The position numbers and the translations under genes are program-made. Positions 1 to 7,206 of a stretch of 13,103 bases of DNA are shown here, in pieces. Below the pieces are notes generated by a model. It did not search any database. It worked only from the letters and a program-made list of their open reading frames with translations, and was not told the origin of the DNA. How positions within the stretch are numbered: position 1 is the first letter of the stretch; each line of letters begins with the position of its first letter. Source of the stretch: Flavobacteriaceae bacterium UBA3078 (GTDB taxonomy: Bacteria; Bacteroidota; Bacteroidia; Flavobacteriales; Flavobacteriaceae); NCBI GenBank assembly GCA_002366675.1, contig DFBO01000262.1, positions 1-13,103 on the forward strand, written 5' to 3'.

Positions 1-33
1 TTAAATGGCTTTCCTGAGAGTTAAATGTTTTAC

Positions 34-810
34 TTAATCAGGAATAGGTTTATAAACCACTGGAATAATTTCACCTTTCGCTAAACAATATTTGGTGATA
101 TCTTCTTGAGAAAGCGTTGCTGTGTAATCGACTTCTTCAACTTTAAAACCAATACCACGCAGTTTATCAAAATAATCAAGACCATAAACACGAACGTGAT
201 CGTATTGTCCGAAGATTTTTGCACGCTCTTTTTTATCAGTGATGCTATCATCTTCAAAAGTTTCTGCTCGAGATAAATCTTGTGGTATTTGAAACACACC
301 AAAACCACCAGGTTTTAAAATTCTATATAACTCTTGCATGGCTTTAGTGTCGTCTGGAATATGTTCTAAAACATGATTGCAAAAAATAACATCATAACTA
401 TCATCTTTAAAGGGAAGGTTACAAATATCTGCTTTTACATCTGCTATTGGAGATTCTAAATCAGTAGTTGTATAATCTAAATTGTTTAATTTTCTAAAGC
501 GTTTTAAAAAACATTGTTCTGGAGCAAAATGAAGTGCTTTAAGATTTTTAGTAAAGAAGTCTGTTTCATTTTTTAAATACAACCATAATAATCTATGTCG
601 TTCTAAACTTAGAGTAGAAGGAGACAAGACATTGTTTCTTTGGTTGCCATAACCATAAGGTAAAAAGGCTTTGAAACTTTTTCCATCAATAGGATCAGTA
701 TAGGTATTTCCTTTTAAAAATAATGCTAAAACAGGTCGAGCCATATAACTTAATCTAATAAGTATAGGTCTTGGAATGGTGTTTAAGATGAATTTGAATA
801 ATTTCTTCAT
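34..810 (-). CDS. Class I SAM-dependent methyltransferase, 258 aa
   Basis: Probable S-adenosylmethionine-dependent methyltransferase; the substrate is unknown. The Methyltransf_11-like core spans about residues 90-175. LHFAPE (93-98) is the motif I strand and loop, D117 follows the second strand, D128 precedes NLPF, VLEHIPD (147-153) is the post-II region, and LKPGG (165-169) is the usual loop. Before the core lies a segment FLPYG (49-53) then SLERHRLLW (68-76). In related proteins this segment is framed by CxxC pairs resembling a zinc ribbon; here the matching positions are DPIDG and SPST, so no metal site is expected. The N-terminus is basic and hydrophobic and could touch the membrane. The ATG lies 6 bases after the map stop codon, which suggests one transcript with coupled translation. 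No promoter is visible between them. The methyltransferase call is firm and the target is not. Confidence 0.87.
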   Translation of the reverse strand: MKKLFKFILNTIPRPILIRLSYMARPVLALFLKGNTYTDPIDGKSFKAFLPYGYGNQRNNVLSPSTLSLERHRLLWLYLKNETDFFTKNLKALHFAPEQCFLKRFRKLNNLDYTTTDLESPIADVKADICNLPFKDDSYDVIFCNHVLEHIPDDTKAMQELYRILKPGGFGVFQIPQDLSRAETFEDDSITDKKERAKIFGQYDHVRVYGLDYFDKLRGIGFKVEEVDYTATLSQEDITKYCLAKGEIIPVVYKPIPD

Positions 811-816
811 GTAAGT

Positions 817-1635
817 TTAAAGCACTAATGCTTGCTGACGAAATTCATCTTCTTCATTAGATACAATTCCTAAAGCATCATAAATATAGGCAAAAGTTGA
901 AAGCAATTCTGGTTTACCATTTACAATAGCTACATCGTGTTCAAAATGAGCACTTGGTTTATTATCTAAAGTAGTAATTGTCCAACCATCTCTATGTTGT
1001 TTGATTCTGTGAGTTCCTAAATTAATCATAGGTTCTATGGCAACTACCATTCCTTCAATAAATTTTTTGCCACGTCCACGTTTACCATAGTTTGGCATTT
1101 CTGGGTCTTCATGCATTTTTCTTCCTAAACCATGTCCTACTAGTTCTCTAACAACACCATATCCATGGTCTTCGCAATATTTTTGAATGGCATAACCTAC
1201 ATCTCCAACACGATTCCCTTTTTTAAATTCGCGAATACCAACGTATAAAGATTCTTTTGTTACGTCTAGTAATTTTTGAGTTTCAGGAGCAATTTCACCT
1301 ACTGCAAACGTATAAGCATGATCGCCATAAAAATCGTTTTTAATAGCACCACAATCAATCGAAATAATATCACCTTCTTTTAAAGGTTCGTTAGTAGGAA
1401 ATCCATGTACTACTTGAGAATTTGGACTCATGCAAAGCGTGTTAGGAAAATTGTATAATCCTAAAAAACCAGGAATAGCACCTTGATCTCTAATATATTC
1501 TTCAGCTATTTTATCTAATTGAAGTGTTGTGACTCCAGGTTTAACTTCCTTAGCAAGCATTCCTAAAGTTCTAGATACAACCAAGGCACTTTCACGCATC
1601 AGTTCTATTTCTTCTTTTGTTTTTACTATAATCAT
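817..1635 (-). CDS. map: Type I methionine aminopeptidase
   Basis: Removes the initiator methionine from nascent proteins in the cytoplasm, using two metal ions. All five pita-bread ligands are visible: D94 in SIDCG, D105 in GDHAYT, H168 in VGHGLG, E201 in AIEPM and E232 in FEHDVAI. H77 in VVHGFP is the conserved substrate-side histidine. The E. coli ligands sit at the same spacing, shifted by three. At 272 aa it is slightly longer than typical type I enzymes because of an acidic C-terminal tail (about 258-272). No zinc-finger N-terminal extension is present, so it is the plain bacterial form (MAP Ia). The ATG at 1635 lies 17 bases after a perfect -7 box (TATCTTTG). The methyltransferase gene follows 6 bases downstream, and the CoA-transferase gene is divergent. 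Confidence 0.97.
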   Translation of the reverse strand: MIIVKTKEEIELMRESALVVSRTLGMLAKEVKPGVTTLQLDKIAEEYIRDQGAIPGFLGLYNFPNTLCMSPNSQVVHGFPTNEPLKEGDIISIDCGAIKNDFYGDHAYTFAVGEIAPETQKLLDVTKESLYVGIREFKKGNRVGDVGYAIQKYCEDHGYGVVRELVGHGLGRKMHEDPEMPNYGKRGRGKKFIEGMVVAIEPMINLGTHRIKQHRDGWTITTLDNKPSAHFEHDVAIVNGKPELLSTFAYIYDALGIVSNEEDEFRQQALVL

Positions 1636-1651
1636 TATAAAAAAATATGTG

Positions 1652-1659
1652 CAAAGATA
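1652..1659 (-). promoter_or_regulatory. Bacteroidetes -7 promoter box for map
   Basis: On the minus strand the sequence reads TATCTTTG, a full match to TAnnTTTG. Its last base is 17 bases before the map ATG. No clear -33 TTTG is visible, which is common for this weakly conserved element. It probably drives map and the methyltransferase together. Confidence 0.7.
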
Positions 1660-1728
1660 AATAAAATAAAATGGGGAACTTTTTTCTAAAACATGACTTT
1701 CGACAGTTTTTAGATGATGTTAATTGAA

Positions 1729-1736
1729 TAATTTTG
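1729..1736 (+). promoter_or_regulatory. Bacteroidetes -7 promoter box for the CoA-transferase gene
   Basis: TAATTTTG matches TAnnTTTG exactly and ends 19 bases before the ATG at 1755. A T-run at 1706-1711 is at about the right distance for a poor -33 element. The box overlaps an in-frame TTG at 1734, which argues that translation starts at the ATG and not at that TTG. Confidence 0.7.
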
Positions 1737-1754
1737 TGCTCTAAAATAGAAATC

Positions 1755-3026
1755 ATGTATAAGTCGGTTAGTGCAGAAGAAGCAGTAAAAGTAATTAAGT
1801 CGAATAATAAAGTATATATTCAAGCAGCAGCAGCAGTGCCTCAGGTGTTAATTAATGCTATGACTGCAAGACATGAAGAGTTGAAAAACGTTCAAATTTG
1901 TCAATTACATACTGAAGGTGAAGCGCCTTATGCTAACCCAGAACTTAAAGATAGTTTTCATGTTAATTCATTTTTTATTGGAAAGAATGTTAGACATACT
2001 TTAACAGCTGGAAATGGTTCTTATACACCTGTCTTTTTAAGTGAATTACCTCTGTTGTTTAAAAGGAATATTGTGGATTTACAAGTGGCTTTAATACATG
2101 TGTCTATTCCAGACAAACATGGTTATTGTTCTTTAGGAGTTTCGATTGAAGCAACATTGGCTGCTATTGAAAATGCAGATTATGTGATTGCTCAAGTTAA
2201 TAAACAAATGCCAAGAACTCATGGAGCTGGCATTATTCATATTTCTGAAATTAATGCTTTTGTAGAATGCGACGAGCCTTTGCCAGTTCATGGCATGTCT
2301 GAACCAACAGAATTAGAAAACATGATTGGAAATCATGTTGCTGGATTAATTGAAGATAGAAGTACTTTGCAAATGGGTATTGGTAACATTCCTAATGCTG
2401 TGTTATCTAGACTTACTAATCATAGAGATTTAGGGTTACACACCGAAATGTTTTCAGATGGTGTTATAGATTTAATATTGAAAGATGTTATAAATGGTAA
2501 TTATAAAGGCATTAATAGAGGTAGAGCTTTAACAACATTTTTAATGGGTTCTAAACGTCTATACGACTATGTAGATGATAATCCTTTTATAGAAATGAGA
2601 GCTTCTAATTACACGAATGATGTGGCTATAATTAGACAGAATCCTAAAATGGTTGCTATAAACTCGGCTATTGAAGTAGATGTTACTGGACAAGTCTGTG
2701 CAGATTCTATTGGTACAAGAATGTATTCAGGTGTAGGAGGACAAATGGATTTTATTAGAGGAGCTTCATTAAGTGAAGGTGGAAAAGCCATTATCGCTTT
2801 ACCATCAACAACAAAATCTGGAATTAGTAGAATTGTGCCAACTTTAAAACCAGGAGCAGGAGTTGTAACAACAAGGTCTCATGTGCATTATGTGGTTACC
2901 GAATATGGCATTGCAAATTTATATGGTAAAACAATTAAGGAACGTGTAAAAGCTCTTGTAAATATTGCTCATCCAGATCATAAAGAATTAATTGATAAAC
3001 AATATTTTGAAATGATTGGTTATTAA
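1755..3026 (+). CDS. Acetyl-CoA hydrolase/transferase family protein (4-hydroxybutyrate CoA-transferase-like), 423 aa
   Basis: Class I CoA-transferase family of the acetyl-CoA hydrolase / 4-hydroxybutyrate CoA-transferase type. It would move CoA between acetate and another carboxylate, or hydrolyse acetyl-CoA, in the cytoplasm. The N-terminal domain covers about residues 1-185 and the C-terminal domain about 190-423. E231 in LHTEMFSDG sits where these families carry the glutamate that forms the glutamyl-CoA thioester. VDVTGQVCADS (308-318) and GVGGQMDFIRGA (326-337) are hallmark motifs of the C-terminal domain. The frame stays open to a TTG at 1734, but that codon is part of the -7 box, so the ATG at 1755 is chosen. 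The gene stands alone, divergent from map and convergent with the HAD gene. The family is secure; the acyl-acceptor cannot be read from sequence. Confidence 0.92.
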   Translation: MYKSVSAEEAVKVIKSNNKVYIQAAAAVPQVLINAMTARHEELKNVQICQLHTEGEAPYANPELKDSFHVNSFFIGKNVRHTLTAGNGSYTPVFLSELPLLFKRNIVDLQVALIHVSIPDKHGYCSLGVSIEATLAAIENADYVIAQVNKQMPRTHGAGIIHISEINAFVECDEPLPVHGMSEPTELENMIGNHVAGLIEDRSTLQMGIGNIPNAVLSRLTNHRDLGLHTEMFSDGVIDLILKDVINGNYKGINRGRALTTFLMGSKRLYDYVDDNPFIEMRASNYTNDVAIIRQNPKMVAINSAIEVDVTGQVCADSIGTRMYSGVGGQMDFIRGASLSEGGKAIIALPSTTKSGISRIVPTLKPGAGVVTTRSHVHYVVTEYGIANLYGKTIKERVKALVNIAHPDHKELIDKQYFEMIGY

Positions 3027-3046
3027 ATGCAGTAAAAAGAGGTCGA

Positions 3047-3163
3047 AATAAATGTTATTTGCCAATTGTGATTATTAAGCAATTAGCGTGTTTTGCCAGG
3101 TTGAGCTTAGACGAAACCTATTTAGAGCACTTTCTTCTAAGCTCAAGGTGACAAACATTTATT
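3047..3163. repeat. Nested inverted-repeat (hairpin) element between convergent genes
   Basis: An outer arm AATAAATGTT (3047-3056) has its exact reverse complement at 3154-3163. An inner arm TTGAGCTTAGA (3101-3111) has its exact reverse complement at 3136-3146. After one mismatch the inner stem continues with GAAA (3113-3116) against TTTC (3131-3134), giving a 15-pair stem with a 14-base loop. A smaller pair, AATTG (3064-3068) and CAATT (3080-3084), lies between the arms. A T-rich stretch follows at 3158-3170. It may be a REP-like intergenic repeat or a distant terminator for the CoA-transferase gene. It fills most of the 160-base spacer and no ORF is visible there. Confidence 0.6.
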
Positions 3164-3186
3164 TTTTATTATATTAAAGTGGTTTT

Positions 3187-3600
3187 TTATTTTCTAAAAA
3201 AGGAAAAGAAGCCTTTCTTTTTTTGTTGTTGATGAGGATGGTATTTGGGATTTGTTAGCATTTGGTAGACTTCTCCCCAACCTCTAAATCCACCAATATT
3301 CCTGTCGTCAATAAATAAATCGGCATGGATCTTTCTGCTTTTAGTATAATCGAATGTTTCTTCTGGAAAACTTCTGTTTACGGCATAAAATTCCAATCCA
3401 TTTTCTTTGCAGAAATCTACAGCTTCCTGTAATCTAATGTCACTTCTGTAAGTCCACAAAATAAGTCGATGACCATCTTTTTGCAATTGTTTTAATGTAT
3501 CAAAAGCAAATAATTTAGGCTTACCTACTTTTGGGTAAGCATCATCTACAATAGTGCCATCGAAATCTATAGCAAGAATAAGTTTGTCGTTAAAATTCAT
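3187..3600 (-). CDS. Small HAD-superfamily hydrolase, BT0820-like, 137 aa
   Basis: Probable cytoplasmic phosphatase of the haloacid dehalogenase superfamily, substrate unknown. Motif I is AIDFDGTIV with nucleophile D12 and general acid D14. Motif II is ILWTYR (T50). K87 or K90 serves as the motif III lysine, and LFIDDRNIGG (95-104) gives the motif IV aspartates D98 and D99. The cap is minimal, as in the short BT0820-type proteins of Bacteroidetes. The end is odd: after the core comes HPHQQQKKKGFFSFFRK, a Gln/Lys-rich linker and an aromatic basic tip that is not part of the HAD fold. The ATG lies 17 bases after a perfect -7 box, so the gene is probably its own unit downstream of gpmI. Confidence 0.87.
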   Translation of the reverse strand: MNFNDKLILAIDFDGTIVDDAYPKVGKPKLFAFDTLKQLQKDGHRLILWTYRSDIRLQEAVDFCKENGLEFYAVNRSFPEETFDYTKSRKIHADLFIDDRNIGGFRGWGEVYQMLTNPKYHPHQQQKKKGFFSFFRK

Positions 3601-3616
3601 ACCTTAATATTGATAG

Positions 3617-3624
3617 CAAAAATA
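3617..3624 (-). promoter_or_regulatory. Bacteroidetes -7 promoter box for the HAD gene
   Basis: On the minus strand TATTTTTG matches TAnnTTTG. It lies in the 57-base gap after the gpmI stop and ends 17 bases before the HAD ATG, the same spacing as at map. Confidence 0.6.
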
Positions 3625-3657
3625 CATAATTTATATATTAAACTCGAAAGCCATTTT

Positions 3658-5175
3658 TTAGACTAAAGAATGTTGCGTCATTTTATTTGGCTGTTCTATT
3701 CCCATAAGTTTTAATATGGTTGGAGAGATATCTCCTAAAACACCATCTTTTATGGGATGTAAATCTTTATCGATTAAAATAATAGGAACTGGATTTGTAG
3801 TATGTGCTGTATTTGGTGAGCCATCTGGATTAATCATAGTTTCACAATTTCCATGATCTGCAATTAAAATAGTCGTGTAGTTATTTTCTAAGGCTGTTGT
3901 TACAACATTCTTAACACAAGTATCTACTGCTTCACATGCTTTAATAGCAGCTTCCATAACGCCAGTATGACCAACCATATCGCCATTTGCAAAATTTAAA
4001 CACACAAAATCTACTTCACCATTATTAAGTTCAGGGATTAAAGCATCTGTTAATTCAAAAGCACTCATTTCTGGTTTTAAATCGTAAGTAGCCACTTTTG
4101 GGGAATGACGTAAAATGCGAGTTTCACCTTTAAAGATTGTTTCTCTTCCACCAGAAAAGAAAAAGGTAACATGTGGATATTTTTCGGTCTCAGCAATCCT
4201 TATTTGAGTCTTATTGTGTTTTTCTAAAACTTCACCTAAAGTATCTGTAAGGTTGTCTTTCTTATAAACTACATGGGTGTTTTTAAAAGTTTCATCGTAA
4301 TTGGTCATGGTTACATAATACAACTTCAATTTGTGCATGTTTTGCTCATGAAAATCTTGCTGAGTTAGAGCTTCGGTAAGTTGCCTGCCTCGATCTGTTC
4401 TAAAATTGAAAAAAATCACAACATCACCTTCTTTTATTTTTGCTAATGGTTGGTTGTTTTCATCAACCATAACAATGGGTTTAATAAACTCATCTGTAAT
4501 ATGATCGTTATAACTCTTATGAATCGATTTTAAAGCATTATTAGATGGATTGCCAATACCATTTACTAAGGCATTGTAAGCTAATTTGATGCGTTCCCAA
4601 CGTTTATCTCTATCCATGGCATAATAACGACCTGTAATTGTAGCCAATTTAGCTGGTTTATTTGAGATGAAATCTTCAAGTTTTGTAATAAATCCATAAC
4701 CCGATTTTGGGTCTACATCTCGACCATCTGTAAAGGCATGAATGTAAGACTCTACAACTCCTGAAGTCTCAGCAGCAGATATTAATCCTTTTAAATGATT
4801 GATATGTGAATGCACACCACCATCGCTAACCAAGCCTAAAAAATGAATGGGTTTTTTGTTGGTTTTAGCATAATCGAAAGCTGCTATTAATTCAGGTTCG
4901 AGCGAAAATGTGTTATTTTTTACTGCTAAATTAATTTTAGCTAAATCTTGATATACAATACGTCCAGCACCTAAATTCATGTGTCCAACTTCGCTGTTAC
5001 CCATTTGCCCTTCGGGAAGTCCAACATGCAAACCATCGGTTCTTAAACTGGCGTTTGGATACTTGGTATAAAGTGAATCTATAAAAGGCGTATTTGCATG
5101 ATCTATTGCTGAAACTTTTGGGTCTGGAGATTTACCCCAACCATCAAGAATCATTAAAATAACTTTTTTATTCAT
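3658..5175 (-). CDS. gpmI: 2,3-bisphosphoglycerate-independent phosphoglycerate mutase
   Basis: Interconverts 3- and 2-phosphoglycerate in glycolysis and gluconeogenesis through a phosphoserine intermediate and two Mn ions. The length of 505 aa is normal for the family. MILDGWG (8-14) supplies the first metal aspartate (D11). MGNSEVGH (58-65) carries the catalytic serine S61. DGRDVDP lies in the phosphotransferase/mutase interface region, NFANGDMVGHTG supplies metal ligands, and ADHGNCE (439-445) gives D440 and H441, followed by H458 in AHTTNPVP. The alkaline-phosphatase-like core is thus split by the inserted mutase domain as expected. It has its own -7 box 21 bases before the ATG. Flanking genes are on the same strand but separated by promoter-containing gaps. 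Confidence 0.98.
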   Translation of the reverse strand: MNKKVILMILDGWGKSPDPKVSAIDHANTPFIDSLYTKYPNASLRTDGLHVGLPEGQMGNSEVGHMNLGAGRIVYQDLAKINLAVKNNTFSLEPELIAAFDYAKTNKKPIHFLGLVSDGGVHSHINHLKGLISAAETSGVVESYIHAFTDGRDVDPKSGYGFITKLEDFISNKPAKLATITGRYYAMDRDKRWERIKLAYNALVNGIGNPSNNALKSIHKSYNDHITDEFIKPIVMVDENNQPLAKIKEGDVVIFFNFRTDRGRQLTEALTQQDFHEQNMHKLKLYYVTMTNYDETFKNTHVVYKKDNLTDTLGEVLEKHNKTQIRIAETEKYPHVTFFFSGGRETIFKGETRILRHSPKVATYDLKPEMSAFELTDALIPELNNGEVDFVCLNFANGDMVGHTGVMEAAIKACEAVDTCVKNVVTTALENNYTTILIADHGNCETMINPDGSPNTAHTTNPVPIILIDKDLHPIKDGVLGDISPTILKLMGIEQPNKMTQHSLV

Positions 5176-5195
5176 GTTAACTTGACATTATTAAA

Positions 5196-5203
5196 CAAAG
5201 ATA
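5196..5203 (-). promoter_or_regulatory. Bacteroidetes -7 promoter box for gpmI
   Basis: On the minus strand TATCTTTG is identical to the map box. It ends 21 bases before the gpmI ATG and lies in the 106-base gap after the M48 peptidase gene. Confidence 0.65.
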
Positions 5204-5281
5204 AAAGTTTATAAGTCTTTTTAGTTTTATCAGGTCTAAAAATATGTGAATAAATTTTGGGATATTTTATTAGATAAATTT

Positions 5282-6049
5282 TTAATCCTTTTCGTATTTT
5301 TCTATAGCTTCTCTAATATGTTCAATTCTATTTTCAGGATCTGGATGTGTGCTTTGCATTTCCGGAGCTCTATTTGGTCCAGCAGCAGCTTTCAATATTT
5401 CCATAACATCAATCATTTCTTCAGGATTATACCCAGCTTCAATCATAAATTTCACACCTAGATCGTCGCTTTCTAATTCATCGTCTCTACCATTGCTTAA
5501 TAAAGTGTTTTGTCCTATAGATTGAGCAAAGCCACCTAAATCAGCACCAACCGAAGCTCCCATGGTTATTGTTTCCCAAAAATTTGCTTCACTAATTCTT
5601 TCGTTAGAATGTTTTCCTAAAACATGACCAATTTCATGACCAAGAACACCTGCTAATTGATCTTCATTTTCTAACTGAGAAAATAAAGCATAAGTAATAA
5701 AAACTTGACCTCCTGGAAGAGCAAAAGCATTAATTGTTTTTTCGTCTGCCAGCAAATGAAAGTCGTATTCGTAAGGAGTTTGTTTTGCAACACTATTGTT
5801 AACTAGTTTGCCTCCAACTTTGTCTACTAAATCTTGATAATTTTGATTAGCGTAAAGACCTCCATGTTGTTGAGCCATTTGTGGAGCACTTTGTAGCCCA
5901 ATAGCAATTTCTTGTTCTGGAGATAGAGTAATGGTTTGCGTACGTCCTGTATATGGGTTTTCTTCTTGTTGACTACATTTTCTTAAAAAGGCAAAAGCAA
6001 CGATAGCTAACCCAATTAATATTCTAACTTTAAAATTTTTAGTTCTCAT
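5282..6049 (-). CDS. M48 family zinc metallopeptidase, membrane-anchored, 255 aa
   Basis: Probable envelope metalloprotease of the M48 family (BepA/LoiP/OMA1-like core), likely acting in periplasmic quality control. A single hydrophobic segment (about 9-22) at the N-terminus would anchor or export it. C25 follows, but the preceding FLRK is not a lipobox, so lipidation is doubtful. The catalytic helix has H138-E-I-G-H142, and E191 in ELESD (191-195) is the expected third zinc ligand. STHPDPENRI (233-242) is the conserved C-terminal motif near the active site. There are no TPR repeats, so it is shorter than BepA. The ATG at 6049 is preceded by a near-match promoter box (TAACTTTTG, 6085-6077, one extra T). 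The GNAT gene ends only 46 bases upstream, so read-through from it is possible. Confidence 0.93.
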   Translation of the reverse strand: MRTKNFKVRILIGLAIVAFAFLRKCSQQEENPYTGRTQTITLSPEQEIAIGLQSAPQMAQQHGGLYANQNYQDLVDKVGGKLVNNSVAKQTPYEYDFHLLADEKTINAFALPGGQVFITYALFSQLENEDQLAGVLGHEIGHVLGKHSNERISEANFWETITMGASVGADLGGFAQSIGQNTLLSNGRDDELESDDLGVKFMIEAGYNPEEMIDVMEILKAAAGPNRAPEMQSTHPDPENRIEHIREAIEKYEKD

Positions 6050-6095
6050 GATACCTTTAATTAATTCTTAAATTTACAAAAGTTATGTAATACTT

Positions 6096-7037
6096 TTAGA
6101 TTAATTTTTTACTCATAACATAATGAAGACCTACTTGGGGAATATTGAATGCTTCTCCATGAGTTTGAAAATGATTCTTTTTATAAAATGATATAGCTAT
6201 CTCTCTAGCATTAAACCAGAGCCTTTCTGTTTTCTTAATAGTTAATAATTTTTCACCTTCAATTAAAAGGAGCTTCCCTAATCCTAAATGCTGAAATTTC
6301 TTTAAAAGAGCCATACCACGAAGTTGGTATTGATTCTCTTCAGAGAAAAGATTCGATTTGTTATTCATATAAGAAGCAACTCCAATTAATTCTGATTTAA
6401 AATATAAACCAAGATGAAACGTGTTCTCATCATTATCTCCATAAAAAATACAATCTTCAATAGGTTTTCCTACTCTTAAAATTGATTGTCTAACAGAGAT
6501 AGTATCTTGAGCAGAAATTTGTTTTATAGTGTATAAAGGATTTTCAATTTTATAAAGTTTTGCTGGCATGCCATCGTAAATAGCTTGATTAATAAACTGT
6601 AATCCACATTTTTCGATGACTTTATGTGATGCAAAATTATCTATATGAGCATGAGCATAAATGTCTTTCAACTTTAAAGTTTCAAAACCATAGGTTATAG
6701 ATGCTTTAGCACTTTCGGTTGCATACCCTTTATTCCAATGGGTTTTATAAAATCGATAACCTACTTCAACAAGTTTTTCATTCGGATGATATTTTAATCC
6801 ACACCAACCAAGAAACGTATTATTATTTTTTGAGCAAACTGCCCATCTTCCCATATTATGAAGCTGATAATCTTTATAATTTGATAAAAATGTTTTTGCC
6901 TCTTCTAAATCTTTAAATTCAGTATCTCCAGTATATCTAAGAACATCAAAATCATCATTCATATTATAGAAATGAATGGCGTCTTCAACGGTGAATTCCC
7001 TTAAATAGAGGCGATTAGTTTTTAAGATAATATTCAT
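6096..7037 (-). CDS. Tandem GNAT-domain acetyltransferase, 313 aa
   Basis: Two GNAT N-acetyltransferase domains sit in one chain. Domain 1 (about 1-165) is RimJ/RimL-like: it opens with LKTNRLYLREF, has VGYRFY (92-97) and the acetyl-CoA pyrophosphate loop in HWNKGYATES (100-109), then SHKVIEKCGLQF (137-148). Domain 2 (about 168-313) has RGMALLKKFQHLGLGKLLL (240-258), with the Q-x-x-G-x-G loop at 249-254, and AISFYKKNHFQTHGE (281-295). Both acetyl-CoA loops look intact, so both may be active. Substrates are unknown; RimJ/L-type domains modify protein N-termini or small amines. The gene is divergent from tRNA-Gly, and no consensus promoter box is visible upstream of its ATG. A sequencing frameshift fusing two genes is not indicated, since the junction reads smoothly. 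Confidence 0.9.
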   Translation of the reverse strand: MNIILKTNRLYLREFTVEDAIHFYNMNDDFDVLRYTGDTEFKDLEEAKTFLSNYKDYQLHNMGRWAVCSKNNNTFLGWCGLKYHPNEKLVEVGYRFYKTHWNKGYATESAKASITYGFETLKLKDIYAHAHIDNFASHKVIEKCGLQFINQAIYDGMPAKLYKIENPLYTIKQISAQDTISVRQSILRVGKPIEDCIFYGDNDENTFHLGLYFKSELIGVASYMNNKSNLFSEENQYQLRGMALLKKFQHLGLGKLLLIEGEKLLTIKKTERLWFNAREIAISFYKKNHFQTHGEAFNIPQVGLHYVMSKKLI

Positions 7038-7083
7038 TATATAAACTTATAATTTTTTTCTTTTATTAGATTGAATTCTTATT

Positions 7084-7091
7084 TATATTTG
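7084..7091 (+). promoter_or_regulatory. Bacteroidetes -7 promoter box for tRNA-Gly
   Basis: TATATTTG matches TAnnTTTG and ends 11 bases before the first base of the mature tRNA. Transcription would thus start a few bases before the tRNA. No good -33 element is seen; the T-rich run at 7053-7060 is the nearest candidate. Confidence 0.65.
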
Positions 7092-7101
7092 CATCAGAAA
7101 T

Positions 7102-7174
7102 GCGAGAGTAGCTCAGTTGGTAGAGCGTCAGCCTTCCAAGCTGAATGTCGCCGGTTCGAACCCGGTCTCTCGCT
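7102..7174 (+). tRNA. tRNA-Gly, anticodon TCC
   Basis: A complete 73-base cloverleaf can be folded. The acceptor GCGAGAG (7102-7108) pairs with CTCTCGC (7167-7173), with discriminator T7174. The D stem is GCTC/GAGC (7111-7114, 7123-7126). The anticodon stem TCAGC/GCTGA (7128-7132, 7140-7144) holds loop CTTCCAA with TCC at 7135-7137, which reads GGA and probably other GGN codons. The T stem GCCGG/CCGGT encloses TTCGAAC. The terminal CCA is not encoded and must be added by nucleotidyltransferase. A terminator hairpin follows at once. Confidence 0.97.
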
Positions 7175-7177
7175 CTA

Positions 7178-7206
7178 AAGCTTCATCAAATCGATGGGGC
7201 TTTTTT
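7178..7206 (+). terminator. Rho-independent terminator of tRNA-Gly
   Basis: AAGCTTCATC (7178-7187) pairs with GATGGGGCTT (7193-7202), ten pairs of which two are G-U, with a 5-base loop and a T-run ending at 7206. The T-run overlaps the stop codon of the convergent pepE gene (7205-7207). Confidence 0.85.

Noticed and set aside
5200..5231. GATAAAA / TTTTATC inverted repeat in the gpmI upstream gap
   Set aside because: AT-only arms with a single G-C pair each and an 18-base gap; expected by chance in this composition and not placed as a terminator.
5246..5461. Plus-strand open frame overlapping the 3' end of the M48 gene
   Set aside because: Phe/Ser-rich translation typical of antisense to a charged helix; the M48 motif STHPDPENRI lies on the other strand.
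7102..7206. tRNA-Gly as an integration site of a mobile element
   Set aside because: No integrase gene, no repeated tRNA 3' end elsewhere in the window, and the flanking genes are ordinary chromosomal genes.
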